Below, one piece after another: positions 52,800 through 61,914 of a stretch of 64,000 nucleotides of DNA; within the stretch, counting starts at the first letter, position 1; each line of letters starts with the position of its first letter. The notes below the pieces were generated by a model that worked only from the letters and a program-made list of their open reading frames with translations, was not told the origin of the DNA and searched no databases. The stretch lies in assembly GCF_001610895.1 (NCBI RefSeq), contig NZ_CP011273.1, positions 4,898,001 to 4,962,000 on the forward strand, read 5' to 3'. A program made the translations under genes and the position numbers. Origin of the DNA: Planctomyces sp. SH-PL62. Its GTDB lineage: Bacteria; Planctomycetota; Planctomycetia; Isosphaerales; Isosphaeraceae.

Positions 52800-53722
52800 A
52801 TGGATCGACGCGGAGTCAAGATCCGAAAGAGGTTCCTGCGAGGGGCGCTGCCGGTCGTCCGGCTGCTCCCCCTCCCCACGGCGGCCCGGATCGTCTCGGG
52901 GATCGGGCGTTTCGAGCATCGGTGGAACAAGGGCCTGCGAGTCCGGTTCGACGAGGCCGTCGAGCGCGGGGGGCGAGTGCTGGGCTGCGATTGGGACGTC
53001 CCCGCCGTGAGCAACCGACTCGCGGGGAATCACATCCTCTGGCGGTCCCGCGACCTGCTCGTCGACGTGGCGTCCGACTCCCGCGCCCTGGCCATGTTCG
53101 ACGTCGAGGGCCGCGAGCATCTGGACGCCGCCCGGGCGCTCGGCAAGGGCTGCATCGTCCTGACCAGCCACTTCGGCGCGCACATGCTGCCGGCCCACTG
53201 GCTCTATCGCAACGATTATCCGCTCCGCCTGTACATGGAGCGGCCGCGAAGCCTGTCGCGGTTCATGGCCTCGCGATTCGAACGCGAGGGCCGCTCAGCC
53301 AGGACAAGCTGTTCATCTCCCGCAAGAGCGGCCCGACCGACTCCGCCAGCAGCATCCTGCGGGCGGCCCGCGTGCTCAAGTCGGGCCTGATGCTCTTCCT
53401 CGCCGGGGACGTCCGCTGGAGCGGCCAGCTCACGGCCGAGGCCCGGTTCATGGACCGCCCCTACCGCTTCTCGACGACCTGGATCAGCCTGGGGGCGATG
53501 ACCCAGGCGCCGATCGTCGTGGTCTTCTGCCGGATGGGGGAAGACTCCCGCTACCACATCGAATTCCGTCCCCATTTCGTCCTGCCGCGCGACGCCCAGG
53601 ACGAATACCAGGCGGGCGCCCACGTGCAGGGCTTCCTGGAACTCCTTCAGGAACAGATCCGGCGTCACCCGGCGGACAGCAACGAGTATCTCTTCTGGGA
53701 TGGGGAGGAGGCCGCGGCCTGA
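52800..53722 (+). pseudogene. LpxL-like lysophospholipid/lipid A acyltransferase, frameshifted
   Basis: The N-terminal part (MDRRGVKIRKRFLRG to SRFEREG, 52800 to about 53290) and the C-terminal part (PLSQDKLFISRKSG to WDGEEAAA) lie in different frames. One missing base near 53288-53293 would join them into one protein of about 307 residues. The N-terminal part has GKGCIVLTSHFGAHMLPAHW, in the place of the acyltransferase H-x4-D/E motif; the acidic residue seems absent. FLAGDVRWSG and the final RFSTTWISLGAMTQAPIVVVF also fit LpxL/HtrB enzymes. It may be a true pseudogene or a sequencing error. The ketosynthase gene ends 131 bases upstream. Confidence 0.75.
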
Positions 53723-53803
53723 CGCCTGCGGACGAACCCACGGCCGCTCGGGCGTGTCCGATCGGCGAGGACCCGGTCCAGGCCGCCGCGAGTGCAGGCG
53801 AGC

Positions 53804-53831
53804 TTGACAGGCCCTCGCCCGCCGGTAGAGT
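53804..53831 (+). promoter_or_regulatory. Sigma-70-type promoter of the aminotransferase gene
   Basis: A perfect TTGACA, 16 bases, then TAGAGT. The start site would be about 53838, some 40 bases before the ATG at 53880. Confidence 0.6.
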
Positions 53832-53879
53832 ACCCTCGAACCCGTCCCGACCGCCCCTTTGAAGCCGATTCGATCCAAG

Positions 53880-55181
53880 ATGACACGACCCATCCATCTC
53901 AGCGCGGCGACCGCCCGGACCAGCGCCCCCTCGATCAGCAGCCTGATCAAGCTCGCGCTGGAGCGTCCGCAGATCGTGTCCCTGGCGGCGGGATTCGTCG
54001 ACCAGCAGTCGCTCCCGGTCGAGACCACGGCCCTCGCCGCGGCCCAGATTTTGGGAGACGCGCCGGCGGGGCGTGCCGCGCTGCAATACGGAACGACGAT
54101 TGGCGACGAGGCCCTGCGGGCGATCCTGATCGAACGGCTGGAGGTCCAGCACGGGGTCCCCCCCGGCAGTTACCGGCGGGCCGTGGATCGGACGATCCTG
54201 ACCACCGGGTCCGCCCAGCTCATCTACCTCGTCGGCGAGGCGCTCCTCGACCCCGGCGACGTCGTGATCGTCGAGGCGCCGACCTACTTCGTCTTCCTCG
54301 GCCCCCTGGAGACCCGAGGGGCCCGCGCGATCCGCACGCCCATCGACGGCCAGGGGCTCCGGATCGACGCCCTGGAAGCGACCTTCGAGCGGCTCCGCGC
54401 CGAGGGCTCGCTCGACAAGGTCAAACTCGTCTACACGATCCCCGAGCACTCGAACCCCACGGGGATCAGCCTGGCCGCCGAGCGTCGCAAGCCGCTGGTG
54501 GACCTGGTCCGGCGCTGGTCGGACGAGGCGGGCCACCGCATCTATCTCCTGGAGGACTCCGCCTACCACGGACTCTCCTACGACTCGAAGGAGGCCGACA
54601 GCCTCTGGAGCCTCGACTCCGAGGGGGAGACGGTGATCCTGGCCCGGACCTTCAGCAAGACGTACAGCCCGGGGATGAAGCTGGGCTACGGCGTGCTCCC
54701 CGGCGGCCTGGTGGATCCCGTCCTCACGCTCAAGGGGAACCACGATTTCGGGACTTCGAACTTCATCCAGAAGCTGATCCGTCTGGTCCTCGCCAACGGC
54801 GAGTACGACCGCCAGGTCGAGCGGTTGAAGGGCGTCTACGCCCGGAAGCGGGACGTCTTCCTGGAGGCCCTGGAACGCCACTTCGAGCCGATTCGCGACC
54901 GCGTGAGCTGGACGCGGCCCCACGGCGGGCTCTACGTCTGGATGACGCTGCCGGAGTCGGTCGATACCGGATTCGACGGGCCGCTGTTCCGACGCTGCCT
55001 CGAGCAAGACGTGATCTACGTGCCCGGGGAGTTCGCCTTCGCCCCGGAACCGTCCGCGCCGCCTCGCAACCACCTGAGGCTGACTTACGGCGTCCCCGAC
55101 GAGGCCGCGCTGGCGGAAGGCGCCCGGCGGCTCGCCGAGGCCGTCCGCGAGACGCTCGATTCGCCCGAAGGGCCGGCCTGA
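53880..55181 (+). CDS. PLP-dependent aminotransferase, class I/II (2-aminoadipate type)
   Basis: A 433-residue fold-type I enzyme. LTTGSAQLIYLVGEALLDPGD opens the cofactor domain, YTIPEHSNPTGISL holds the conserved Asn-Pro-x-Gly, LLEDSAYHGLSY the Asp that binds the pyridine nitrogen, and RTFSKTYSPGMKLGY the PLP Lys. RNHLRLTYG has the Arg that binds the substrate carboxylate. It resembles the LysN/aromatic aminotransferase branch, so it probably transaminates a bulky amino acid. A TTG at 53859 is an alternative start. No helix-turn-helix is present, so it is not a MocR regulator. Confidence 0.9.
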   Translation: MTRPIHLSAATARTSAPSISSLIKLALERPQIVSLAAGFVDQQSLPVETTALAAAQILGDAPAGRAALQYGTTIGDEALRAILIERLEVQHGVPPGSYRRAVDRTILTTGSAQLIYLVGEALLDPGDVVIVEAPTYFVFLGPLETRGARAIRTPIDGQGLRIDALEATFERLRAEGSLDKVKLVYTIPEHSNPTGISLAAERRKPLVDLVRRWSDEAGHRIYLLEDSAYHGLSYDSKEADSLWSLDSEGETVILARTFSKTYSPGMKLGYGVLPGGLVDPVLTLKGNHDFGTSNFIQKLIRLVLANGEYDRQVERLKGVYARKRDVFLEALERHFEPIRDRVSWTRPHGGLYVWMTLPESVDTGFDGPLFRRCLEQDVIYVPGEFAFAPEPSAPPRNHLRLTYGVPDEAALAEGARRLAEAVRETLDSPEGPA

Positions 55182-55306
55182 GCGACGGACGGAGGCTCGC
55201 CCGAATCGGCCCCCGCCCGGATGCGGAGGCCGTCGGAAGACGCGAGCCGTGGAGCAGAACGAGCCCATCCCCAGGGGGCATGGACGCTGAACCGGGAGGT
55301 CTCGAC

Positions 55307-56524
55307 TTGGGTATCCTTCAACGCTACGTCTGGGGAGAGGTCTTCCGCGCCTTCGCCATGGCGCTGATCACGATGACGGGCATCTTCGTCCTCTTCATGG
55401 TCGCCGCCGAGGCCATGAACAGCCACATGCTCTCCCCGCGAGACATCCTCCACCTGGTCCCCTTCATCATCCCGAGCACCCTCCCCTACACCACGCCGGT
55501 CTCGCTGCTGTTCGCGGTGACCGTGGTCTACGGGCGGATCGCCGGCGACAACGAGATCATCGCGGTCAAGACCGCGGGCCTCAGCGTCATGACCGTGATC
55601 TGGCCCACTATCCTGCTCGGCGCCGTGGTCAGCGTCAGCCTCTGGCAGCTCAGCCGGACCTGGATCCCCGCCAGCGCCCACCAGGCCAAGATGGTCCTCT
55701 TCCGCGACCTGGAAGATGTCGTCTACAAGTTCCTCAAGCGCGACAAGCAGTTCTCGCTGCCGGGGAGCCCGTTCTTCATCAAGGTCCTCGACGTGGAGGA
55801 CCGGGTGCTGATCCAGCCCACCTTCAAGCAGAAGAAGCCGCTGCCGGACGGCGGCTACACCTACACGGGGACCATCCAGGCCAAGACGGCCCGGCTCCGG
55901 TTCGACCTGGATCGCAAGGTCGTCGTCGTCTACCTGGAGGGGGCGGAGGCGCAGAACCACGGCGGCGCCCAGGAGGTGACGCTCCTCCCCGAGAGCGGCC
56001 ACACCTTCGAGATCCCGTTCCCCGAGAAGAAGGGGGAGTTCGCGGTGAAGTCGATCCAGGAGCACACCAACGCCGAGCTGAACGAGGAGTTGGCGAACGC
56101 CCGCGAGCACCTCGCGAACGACCGCAGACGCGAGGCGATCGGCGTCGGCCTGCTGTTCGCCGCCGGCAAGATGGGCGACGTCAAGTGGGGGGACGTCCAC
56201 GAGGTCTTCGCCAAAAACCTCCACTGGAAGAAGAAGTGCGACGAGCTGGAGACCGAGAAGCAGCTCCGCACGTCGATGGCCTTCGGCAGCCTCCTGTTCG
56301 TCGTCCTGGGCGCGCCGATCGGGATCCGGTTCGCCAAGCGGGACTTCCTAAGCGCCTTCATGACCTGCTTCCTGCCGATCATCGGCCTCTATTACCCGCT
56401 GATGCTCCTGGGCATCAACATGGGGAAGGAGGGGACGATGGCCCCGTACAAGGCGCTCTGGATCAGCAACCTCGTCCTGGCGCTCCTGGCCGGCTGGGTG
56501 TATCCGCGGATCATCAAGTATTGA
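55307..56524 (+). CDS. LptF/LptG family permease, first copy
   Basis: A 405-residue protein. The TTG at 55307 is preferred because GGGAGG lies seven bases upstream and the product then starts with MGILQRYVW, like the family; ATG 55280 is the alternative. Membrane helices lie near 12-35, 55-80 and 98-120, with three more near the C-terminus (AFGSLLFVVLGAPIGIRF to the end). A large periplasmic, beta-rich domain lies between. LptF and LptG form the permease that lifts lipopolysaccharide out of the inner membrane with the ATPase LptB. It pairs with the next gene, 30 bases downstream. Confidence 0.88.
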   Translation: MGILQRYVWGEVFRAFAMALITMTGIFVLFMVAAEAMNSHMLSPRDILHLVPFIIPSTLPYTTPVSLLFAVTVVYGRIAGDNEIIAVKTAGLSVMTVIWPTILLGAVVSVSLWQLSRTWIPASAHQAKMVLFRDLEDVVYKFLKRDKQFSLPGSPFFIKVLDVEDRVLIQPTFKQKKPLPDGGYTYTGTIQAKTARLRFDLDRKVVVVYLEGAEAQNHGGAQEVTLLPESGHTFEIPFPEKKGEFAVKSIQEHTNAELNEELANAREHLANDRRREAIGVGLLFAAGKMGDVKWGDVHEVFAKNLHWKKKCDELETEKQLRTSMAFGSLLFVVLGAPIGIRFAKRDFLSAFMTCFLPIIGLYYPLMLLGINMGKEGTMAPYKALWISNLVLALLAGWVYPRIIKY

Positions 56525-56554
56525 TCGGCTTCCGCCGGGAGGGAGGGACGCGTC

Positions 56555-57727
56555 GTGCGAATCCTGGATCGACAGCGGTTCTGGGCCTTCGGGAAGGCCT
56601 ACATCACCTGCTACATCTCGTTCGTCGGCCTCTGGATCGTGCTCGACGCGTTCTCGAACGTCGATGAGTTCACGAAGCGGACCGTCGGCTTCGGCCAGCT
56701 GATGTCGGCGATGGGCCGGTACTACCTGATCCGTCAGGCCGAGTACTTCGACAAGCTCGGCGGCGTCATCAGCATGATGGCGGCGATCTTCACGGTCACC
56801 TGGATGCAGCGCGCCAACGAGCAGATCGCGATGCTCGCGGCGGGGATCAGCACGAACCGGATCATCCGGCCGGTGGTCGTCTGCTCGATCCTCGTGAGCT
56901 TCCTGTCCATCGCCAATCAGGAGCTGATCATCCCCCGTTACGCCGAGGAGTTGCAGAAGTCGCACGCCGACGACGGCACCAGCACGATCGCCGTGCTGTC
57001 GACGCCCTACGACTCGCGCGGGCTGATGCTCTCGGGTCGGGAAGCCGACCGCGCGGCGAAGACCATCCTGAAGCGGTTCAATGTGACGGTGCCCGTCCAG
57101 GTGTTCGGGTCGATCCGCGAGATCGAGGGCCTCCAGGCGACGTACATCCCGCCGGAGCACCCCACGGCCCCCCTTCGCGGCGGCTGGCTGATCCGCGCCA
57201 CGAAGATCTCGCCGCCGGTCCCCGAGGAGGATCTCAAGAACCCCGATTCCCCGGTCGTGATGGTTCAGGACCTGAACGGCTTCCCGCCGCCGGTCGGCGA
57301 CGCGTCGAAGCTCGAAGGCGACGTCGTCTTCGTCCGGACCACCCTCTCGTTCGAGGCGATGACGCGGAAGACGAGCTGGTATCAGTACGGCTCGATGCTC
57401 GACCTCGTGCGCGGGCTCGTCGACCCGTCGACCGACCGGACCGACCGCAACTACATCGAGATGGCGATCCACTCCCGCGCCATGCGGCCGTTCCTCGCGC
57501 TGACGCTCATGTTCATGAGCCTGCCGCTGGTGCTCGGCGGCTACGGCCGAAACATGTTCATCAACCTGGGATTCGCCCTGGGCAACGCGGCCCTCTTCTA
57601 CGGGTGCGGGATCTTCTGCCAGTACCTCGGCGGCGAGGCCGTGATCTCCCCGGCTCTCTCCGCCTGGCTCCCCCTGTTCGTCTTCGGCGTGGTGGCGACG
57701 CATCGCTGGGGGCAGATCCGGACCTGA
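56555..57727 (+). CDS. LptF/LptG family permease, second copy
   Basis: A 390-residue protein from GTG. MRILDRQRFWAFGKAYITCY matches the typical start of LptG, with six membrane helices in two groups of three around a periplasmic domain (about 130-290). The last helices include ALTLMFMSLPLVLGGYG. With the preceding gene it forms a heterodimeric pair, as lptF and lptG do elsewhere. No lptB, lptA or lptC is present here. It ends ten bases from the convergent UbiB-like gene. Confidence 0.87.
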   Translation: MRILDRQRFWAFGKAYITCYISFVGLWIVLDAFSNVDEFTKRTVGFGQLMSAMGRYYLIRQAEYFDKLGGVISMMAAIFTVTWMQRANEQIAMLAAGISTNRIIRPVVVCSILVSFLSIANQELIIPRYAEELQKSHADDGTSTIAVLSTPYDSRGLMLSGREADRAAKTILKRFNVTVPVQVFGSIREIEGLQATYIPPEHPTAPLRGGWLIRATKISPPVPEEDLKNPDSPVVMVQDLNGFPPPVGDASKLEGDVVFVRTTLSFEAMTRKTSWYQYGSMLDLVRGLVDPSTDRTDRNYIEMAIHSRAMRPFLALTLMFMSLPLVLGGYGRNMFINLGFALGNAALFYGCGIFCQYLGGEAVISPALSAWLPLFVFGVVATHRWGQIRT

Positions 57728-57737
57728 GTCGCGGCCT

Positions 57738-59381
57738 TCAACTCCGCGACATGTTCCAGACCAACCAGAGGCTCAGGGCCAGGCCGAGGCCGTAGCCGAC
57801 CTGGGCCAGCGAGGTCGCTCCGCCGCGGTAGATCAACGACGAGGCGACGAGGAGCCCCGAGATCACGATGCCGACCGCCAGGGTGTTGCTGGCCCGGGTG
57901 AGCTGCCTCACCAGCCGCTCGAAGCCCTGGAGGTCGAACTTCACGTTCAGCTCACCCCGCTTGATCGACTCCAGCGAATGGCTGAGCAGGTCGGGCAGCA
58001 GGGTGGCGATCCGCTGGAGGTCCTCGGCGGTCCCGGCCGCCTGATCGAACAGCCGCCTTGGGCTGTAACGACGGACCGCGAGCTTGCGGAGGATCGGCTC
58101 CAGCTGGCGGGCGATGTCGAACTTGGGGTCGAGGGCCCGTCCGGTGCTCTCGATCGTCACGAGGGAACGGATCAGCAAGACGAGGTCGGGGGGGATCTGG
58201 AGGTGATGGCGGCGGATCATCCCGACCAACTCGCCCAGCAGCACCCCCAGGTCGATCGACGCGAGCGTCAGGTCGCAATAGGTCTGGACCAGCTCCCCGA
58301 CGTCGCGGCGGAGCTCCTTGGGATCGACCTCCTCGCCGCGCACGTCCAGGTCCTCCAGCGCCTTCAGGACCCGATCGACGTCCTGCCCGAGCAGGCCGAT
58401 CAGGAGATCGGCGATCCGCTCGCGAGTCCGCAGGTCGAGCTGGCCGAACATGCCGTAGTCGAGCGGGGCGACCACCCCGCCGGGGAGCACGCGGAGGTTG
58501 CCCGGGTGCGGATCGGCGTGGAAGAACCCGAACTGGAAGATCTGCTTGATGAGGATCCTGGCGCCCGTCACGGCGACCTGCGCCGGGTCGAGCCCCATCG
58601 CGCGGAGGCCCTCGACGTCGTCGACGCGGACGCCCGCGATGAACTCCATCGCCAGCACGCGAGGGGTGGAAAGCTCATCGACGGCGAACGGGACGTGGGC
58701 GGTGCGGTCGGCGGCGAACTGGGTCTGGCAGCGGCGGAGCGTGCGCAGCTCGACGCTGAAATCGAGCTCGCGCTTGATCGTCCGCTCGAACTCCCGAACG
58801 AGCGACATCGGCCGGTACACCGCCAGGTTCGGCAGGTGGCGTTCGGCGAGCTGGGCCAGATTCTTGAGGATGTCGAGATCGGCCGCGACGACCTTGTGGA
58901 GATCGGGCCGTCGGATCTTCAAAGCGACGACCCGGCCGTCGTGGAGGACCGCCCGATGGACCTGCGAGATCGACGCCGAGGCGATCGGCGTGGGGTCGAT
59001 GGAGGCGAGGCAGGCGTCGAGCGGCCTGCCGTATTCCTCGACGAGGATCGCCTCCGCCTGGGCGAACGGGAACGGGCGGACGTCGTCGCGGAGCGCGGAA
59101 AGCTCGGTGGTGTAGTTCTCCGGCAGGAGGTCGGGCCGGGTGCTCAGGAGCTGGCCGAGCTTCACGAACGTGGGGCCGAGATCCTCGCAGATGAGCCGGA
59201 GCCGTCGAGGACGGTCATGGAGCGCCACCTCCTCGCCCAGGGCGACCCGCTCCAACGGCTTGACGATGCTCTCCAGGCGGAGCGCCGCGACGACGTCCTG
59301 ATAGCCGTAGCGGATCAGCGTGGTGAGGATCTGCCGATACCGGGGGAGGTCCCGGAGATGTCCGACCGTCTCTCGAATCAA
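57738..59381 (-). CDS. UbiB/ABC1 family atypical kinase
   Basis: A 547-residue protein. LGPTFVKLGQLLSTRPD is the K-x-G-Q motif that is specific to the family. PIASASISQVHRAVL is the Ala-rich loop that replaces the usual glycine-rich loop, FFHADPHPGNLRVL is the catalytic loop and PLDYGMFGQL the metal-binding D-x-G. Two C-terminal membrane helices (about 495-515 and 523-543) anchor it. Members support ubiquinone or isoprenoid-lipid homeostasis through an ATPase activity. With complex I in the same window a quinone link is tempting, but the two loci are 35 kb apart. Confidence 0.92.
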   Translation of the reverse strand: MIRETVGHLRDLPRYRQILTTLIRYGYQDVVAALRLESIVKPLERVALGEEVALHDRPRRLRLICEDLGPTFVKLGQLLSTRPDLLPENYTTELSALRDDVRPFPFAQAEAILVEEYGRPLDACLASIDPTPIASASISQVHRAVLHDGRVVALKIRRPDLHKVVAADLDILKNLAQLAERHLPNLAVYRPMSLVREFERTIKRELDFSVELRTLRRCQTQFAADRTAHVPFAVDELSTPRVLAMEFIAGVRVDDVEGLRAMGLDPAQVAVTGARILIKQIFQFGFFHADPHPGNLRVLPGGVVAPLDYGMFGQLDLRTRERIADLLIGLLGQDVDRVLKALEDLDVRGEEVDPKELRRDVGELVQTYCDLTLASIDLGVLLGELVGMIRRHHLQIPPDLVLLIRSLVTIESTGRALDPKFDIARQLEPILRKLAVRRYSPRRLFDQAAGTAEDLQRIATLLPDLLSHSLESIKRGELNVKFDLQGFERLVRQLTRASNTLAVGIVISGLLVASSLIYRGGATSLAQVGYGLGLALSLWLVWNMSRS

Positions 59382-59464
59382 AGGGTCACCCGAAGTCCGA
59401 AGGGGCCGTCCGCCGACGGCGAGAAGGACGGAACGCGTCTCGGGCGCCCCGCGAACCGTCCGCC

Positions 59465-59493
59465 TTGCGGTTTTCTCACAAATTGATTAAACT
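59465..59493 (+). promoter_or_regulatory. Likely promoter of the small CxxC protein gene
   Basis: TTGCGG, 17 bases, TAAACT, in an AT-rich stretch. The leader to the ATG at 59550 would be about 50 bases. Confidence 0.45.
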
Positions 59494-59549
59494 CTCGCTT
59501 ATTGGTCGAAACGCTGACGTCGACCTAGTCCTCTTTGGGGATCTTTCGC

Positions 59550-59867
59550 ATGCCGATCCAAGAACAGGCCGGAATTCAGGTCATCGAATCCGTCGACGAC
59601 TTCGCCGAAGCGCGCGTGGAGGCGATCGGGTTCATCTTCCACGGTACAATCCCGGTCGTCAAAGGAAAGGGCTCGGCCGCGTCCAACCTGCTCCACTTCG
59701 CCCGATGCCCCCGGCTTGAGAAGATCAACGAAGAGCAGACCAAGATCTGGTTTCGCAGCGTCCGCGTGGCGCACAAGCACCTCGACGAGACCGTCGGCGC
59801 CAAGCGCTGGAAGTGGTGCAAGTACTGCGAGAAGGAAATCACCCAGCGGGTTCTCGACGAGGTCTGA
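59550..59867 (+). CDS. Small conserved-looking protein with Cys motifs, unknown function
   Basis: I do not recognise this family. The product has 105 residues from MPIQEQAGIQVIES. It has a mixed alpha/beta pattern with FIFHGTIPVVKGKG in the first half. A Cys in FARCPRLEK and a C-x2-C in WKWCKYCEKEI follow. Together the three Cys and nearby His could bind zinc. The codon and residue use is ordinary for the window, so I believe it is a real gene. It is single, with its own promoter. The role is unknown. Confidence 0.65.
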   Translation: MPIQEQAGIQVIESVDDFAEARVEAIGFIFHGTIPVVKGKGSAASNLLHFARCPRLEKINEEQTKIWFRSVRVAHKHLDETVGAKRWKWCKYCEKEITQRVLDEV

Positions 59868-60000
59868 GCCGCCGCGGCCGGTCGCGGTCGTCCCGCCGAA
59901 GTCTCGATGGGCGGGAGACCTGCGTCCGAACGTCCCCTGAAGGGTCGCGCCGTACTCGCTCCGCCCCCGTCTCCGTCTCCGCCCGCCTTTCGCGCCCCGC

Positions 60001-60525
60001 TCACTTGGACGGGGTTACGTCCTGCAAGAGGCGCTCGAACGCGGAATCGCCCCGGAGGAAGTCGAAATCGGCTTCTGCGGCGATCATGCGCCGCATCTCC
60101 GGCTTCAGGCGAAGCGCGGTCGCCAGCGCTTCCAACGCCTTCGCGGTATTGGCGGCCAGGCTCCAGTAGCAGGCCAGGTTGTAGTGGATGAGCGAGTTTT
60201 CCGGCTCTTGCCGCGAGGCTCGTTCCAGGGCGTCCACGGCCTCTGCCAAACGGTTCGTCCGCTTGTAGCACCAGCCCTGGGCCAGGGCGACCGCCACATC
60301 CTCGGGGCGTAGCGACGCGGCCGTCTCCAGGCACGCCAGCGCTTCGCGGTGCCGGTTCAGGCAGCGCAACGCCTCCCCCTTGAGGAAGTTCGCCTCGAAC
60401 GTCATCAGGGGCCATTCCGACCGACTCTCCAGCACTCGCAGCGCGTAGGTCGGCATCTCCAGCATGAGATAGCCTTCGGCCTCGTCGAGTTGCCGGCGGA
60501 TCTGGGATGGGGTGCTGGTACTCAT
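60001..60525 (-). CDS. Tetratricopeptide repeat protein
   Basis: A 174-residue helical protein with about three to four TPR units, for example ALRCLNRHREALACLETAASLRPED, VALAQGWCYKRTNRLAEAVDAL and HYNLACYWSLAANTAKALEAL. There is no signal peptide or membrane helix, so it should be cytoplasmic and serve protein-protein contacts. Its tail FDFLRGDSAFERLL is typical of planctomycete and other bacterial TPR proteins of unknown partner. It is transcribed alone, with about 200 bases of leader region. Confidence 0.88.
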   Translation of the reverse strand: MSTSTPSQIRRQLDEAEGYLMLEMPTYALRVLESRSEWPLMTFEANFLKGEALRCLNRHREALACLETAASLRPEDVAVALAQGWCYKRTNRLAEAVDALERASRQEPENSLIHYNLACYWSLAANTAKALEALATALRLKPEMRRMIAAEADFDFLRGDSAFERLLQDVTPSK

Positions 60526-60726
60526 CGTTTCGACGCTCCGGGCGGGAGGCGCCCCTGCGCGGGAGTCCGCCGCGAGGGACCGCTTCGGCGCGGTGGGGTG
60601 CGCCCAGGCCCCGCCTCTCAGTGTATCCTACACCTCTCGACCGGGGAAAAAAATGGGGACGAGCGTCCGCTGCACCACGACCCGGCTTCGGGGCGGCGGC
60701 CCGGCCGGACCGGGCGCGGCCTCGGT

Positions 60727-61914
60727 TCAGATCACCTGGTTGGCCCCGCGATCGCCTCCCTGCCGGGCCAGAGAGGCGTAGCGGGCCAGGTGGGCCCCCT
60801 CCTTCTCATTCAGGTCGAGCTCGGTGGCGATGAGGTCGGGGATGGCGAGGCCGTCGGTCGATCGCCGGGCGAGGGCCAGGGCCCGATTCTCGATCCCCTC
60901 GCGATTCTGGAGGCCTTCGAGCCAGTGCCTGGGGATGGCGTCGACGCCGTAGTGGGCGCCGGCGATGGCCCCCAGGATGGCGCCCGTGGTGTCGGCGTCG
61001 CCGCCCAGGTTGACGATCTCGATGATCGCTTCCTCGAAGGAGTCGGTGGTGAGGAGGACGTAGAGACAGGTGGGGATGCAGGCCGGGGGGAAGCCCATCG
61101 TGGGCCGCTTGCAGTCGGGCTCGGCGCCGTGACGGTTGGCCTCTTCGGCCAGGGCCGGCAGGGCCCGCTCGCGAGACGTCTCCAGCAGGGTCTCGGCGTG
61201 GGCCAGGGCCTTCGACATCGCCCGTGCGTGCTGATTCAGGGAGATGACCACCTCGGCGTAGCCGTCGGTCGTCATGCGGGCCTCGTCGCGGGCGACGTCC
61301 GACGCCAGCCAGAGCAGGAGGCTGGGATCGCGCGCCTCTCCGGCCATCATCCGGCGGACGCCATGGGCCACGGCCAGGGCGCCGCTGAGGCTGCGGACGT
61401 CGCGGTGGGTGGTCAGGCTGGCTTCCATGACCGACCTGAAGAGGCCGTCGAGGTCTTCTCCGAAATACATCCCGACCGGGGCGATCCGCATGGCGGCGCC
61501 GATCCCCGCCTTGGTCTGCCCGCTCCAACGGGGCGAGCCCCCTTGCTGGAGGTCGAGGAGGACCTGGCGGAAGCTGCGGCCGATCCCCCGGTGGACGCCC
61601 AGGAACGGACCCTTGGCGTCGGCCATCGCCAGGTAGATCTCCGCGAGACGCTCCTGGTCGGCCCGTCCACGGTCCAGGAGCACGTCCGCGAGGGCCAGCG
61701 ACTGCTGGGTGTCGTCCGAGTAGAGGCCCCGCATCCGCCAGCGATACGGCTTCCGCTTCCAGGCCTGGACGCCGTCGACGTAATTCTGGACCCGACCATA
61801 ATGCGTCTTGATCTGCTGGGCCGTGAGCCCTTCGAGCGGCGCCCCGAGGGCGTCGCCGACGGCCAGGCCCAGAAGGCATCCGCGGGCACGGTCGATTCGA
61901 GACGTTTCCGGCAT
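60727..61914 (-). CDS. ADP-ribosylglycohydrolase family protein
   Basis: The product has 395 residues from MPETSRIDRARG; AGGAG lies ten bases upstream. GCLLGLAVGDALGAPLEG opens the all-helical domain, GLYSDDTQQSLALADVL has the first metal-binding Asp pair, and NLGGDADTTGAILGAIAGA the second metal site (D-x-D-T). This set is typical of DraG/ARH enzymes, which remove ADP-ribose from proteins or act on ADP-ribose compounds with magnesium. It may reverse an ADP-ribosylation; no transferase is in the window. Confidence 0.92.
   Translation of the reverse strand: MPETSRIDRARGCLLGLAVGDALGAPLEGLTAQQIKTHYGRVQNYVDGVQAWKRKPYRWRMRGLYSDDTQQSLALADVLLDRGRADQERLAEIYLAMADAKGPFLGVHRGIGRSFRQVLLDLQQGGSPRWSGQTKAGIGAAMRIAPVGMYFGEDLDGLFRSVMEASLTTHRDVRSLSGALAVAHGVRRMMAGEARDPSLLLWLASDVARDEARMTTDGYAEVVISLNQHARAMSKALAHAETLLETSRERALPALAEEANRHGAEPDCKRPTMGFPPACIPTCLYVLLTTDSFEEAIIEIVNLGGDADTTGAILGAIAGAHYGVDAIPRHWLEGLQNREGIENRALALARRSTDGLAIPDLIATELDLNEKEGAHLARYASLARQGGDRGANQVI

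Noticed and set aside
53792-55306. A 910-residue open frame that would join to the LptF-like protein.
   Set aside because: Its first ~500 residues are the wrong frame of the aminotransferase gene; the permease begins at a well-placed TTG with a strong binding site.
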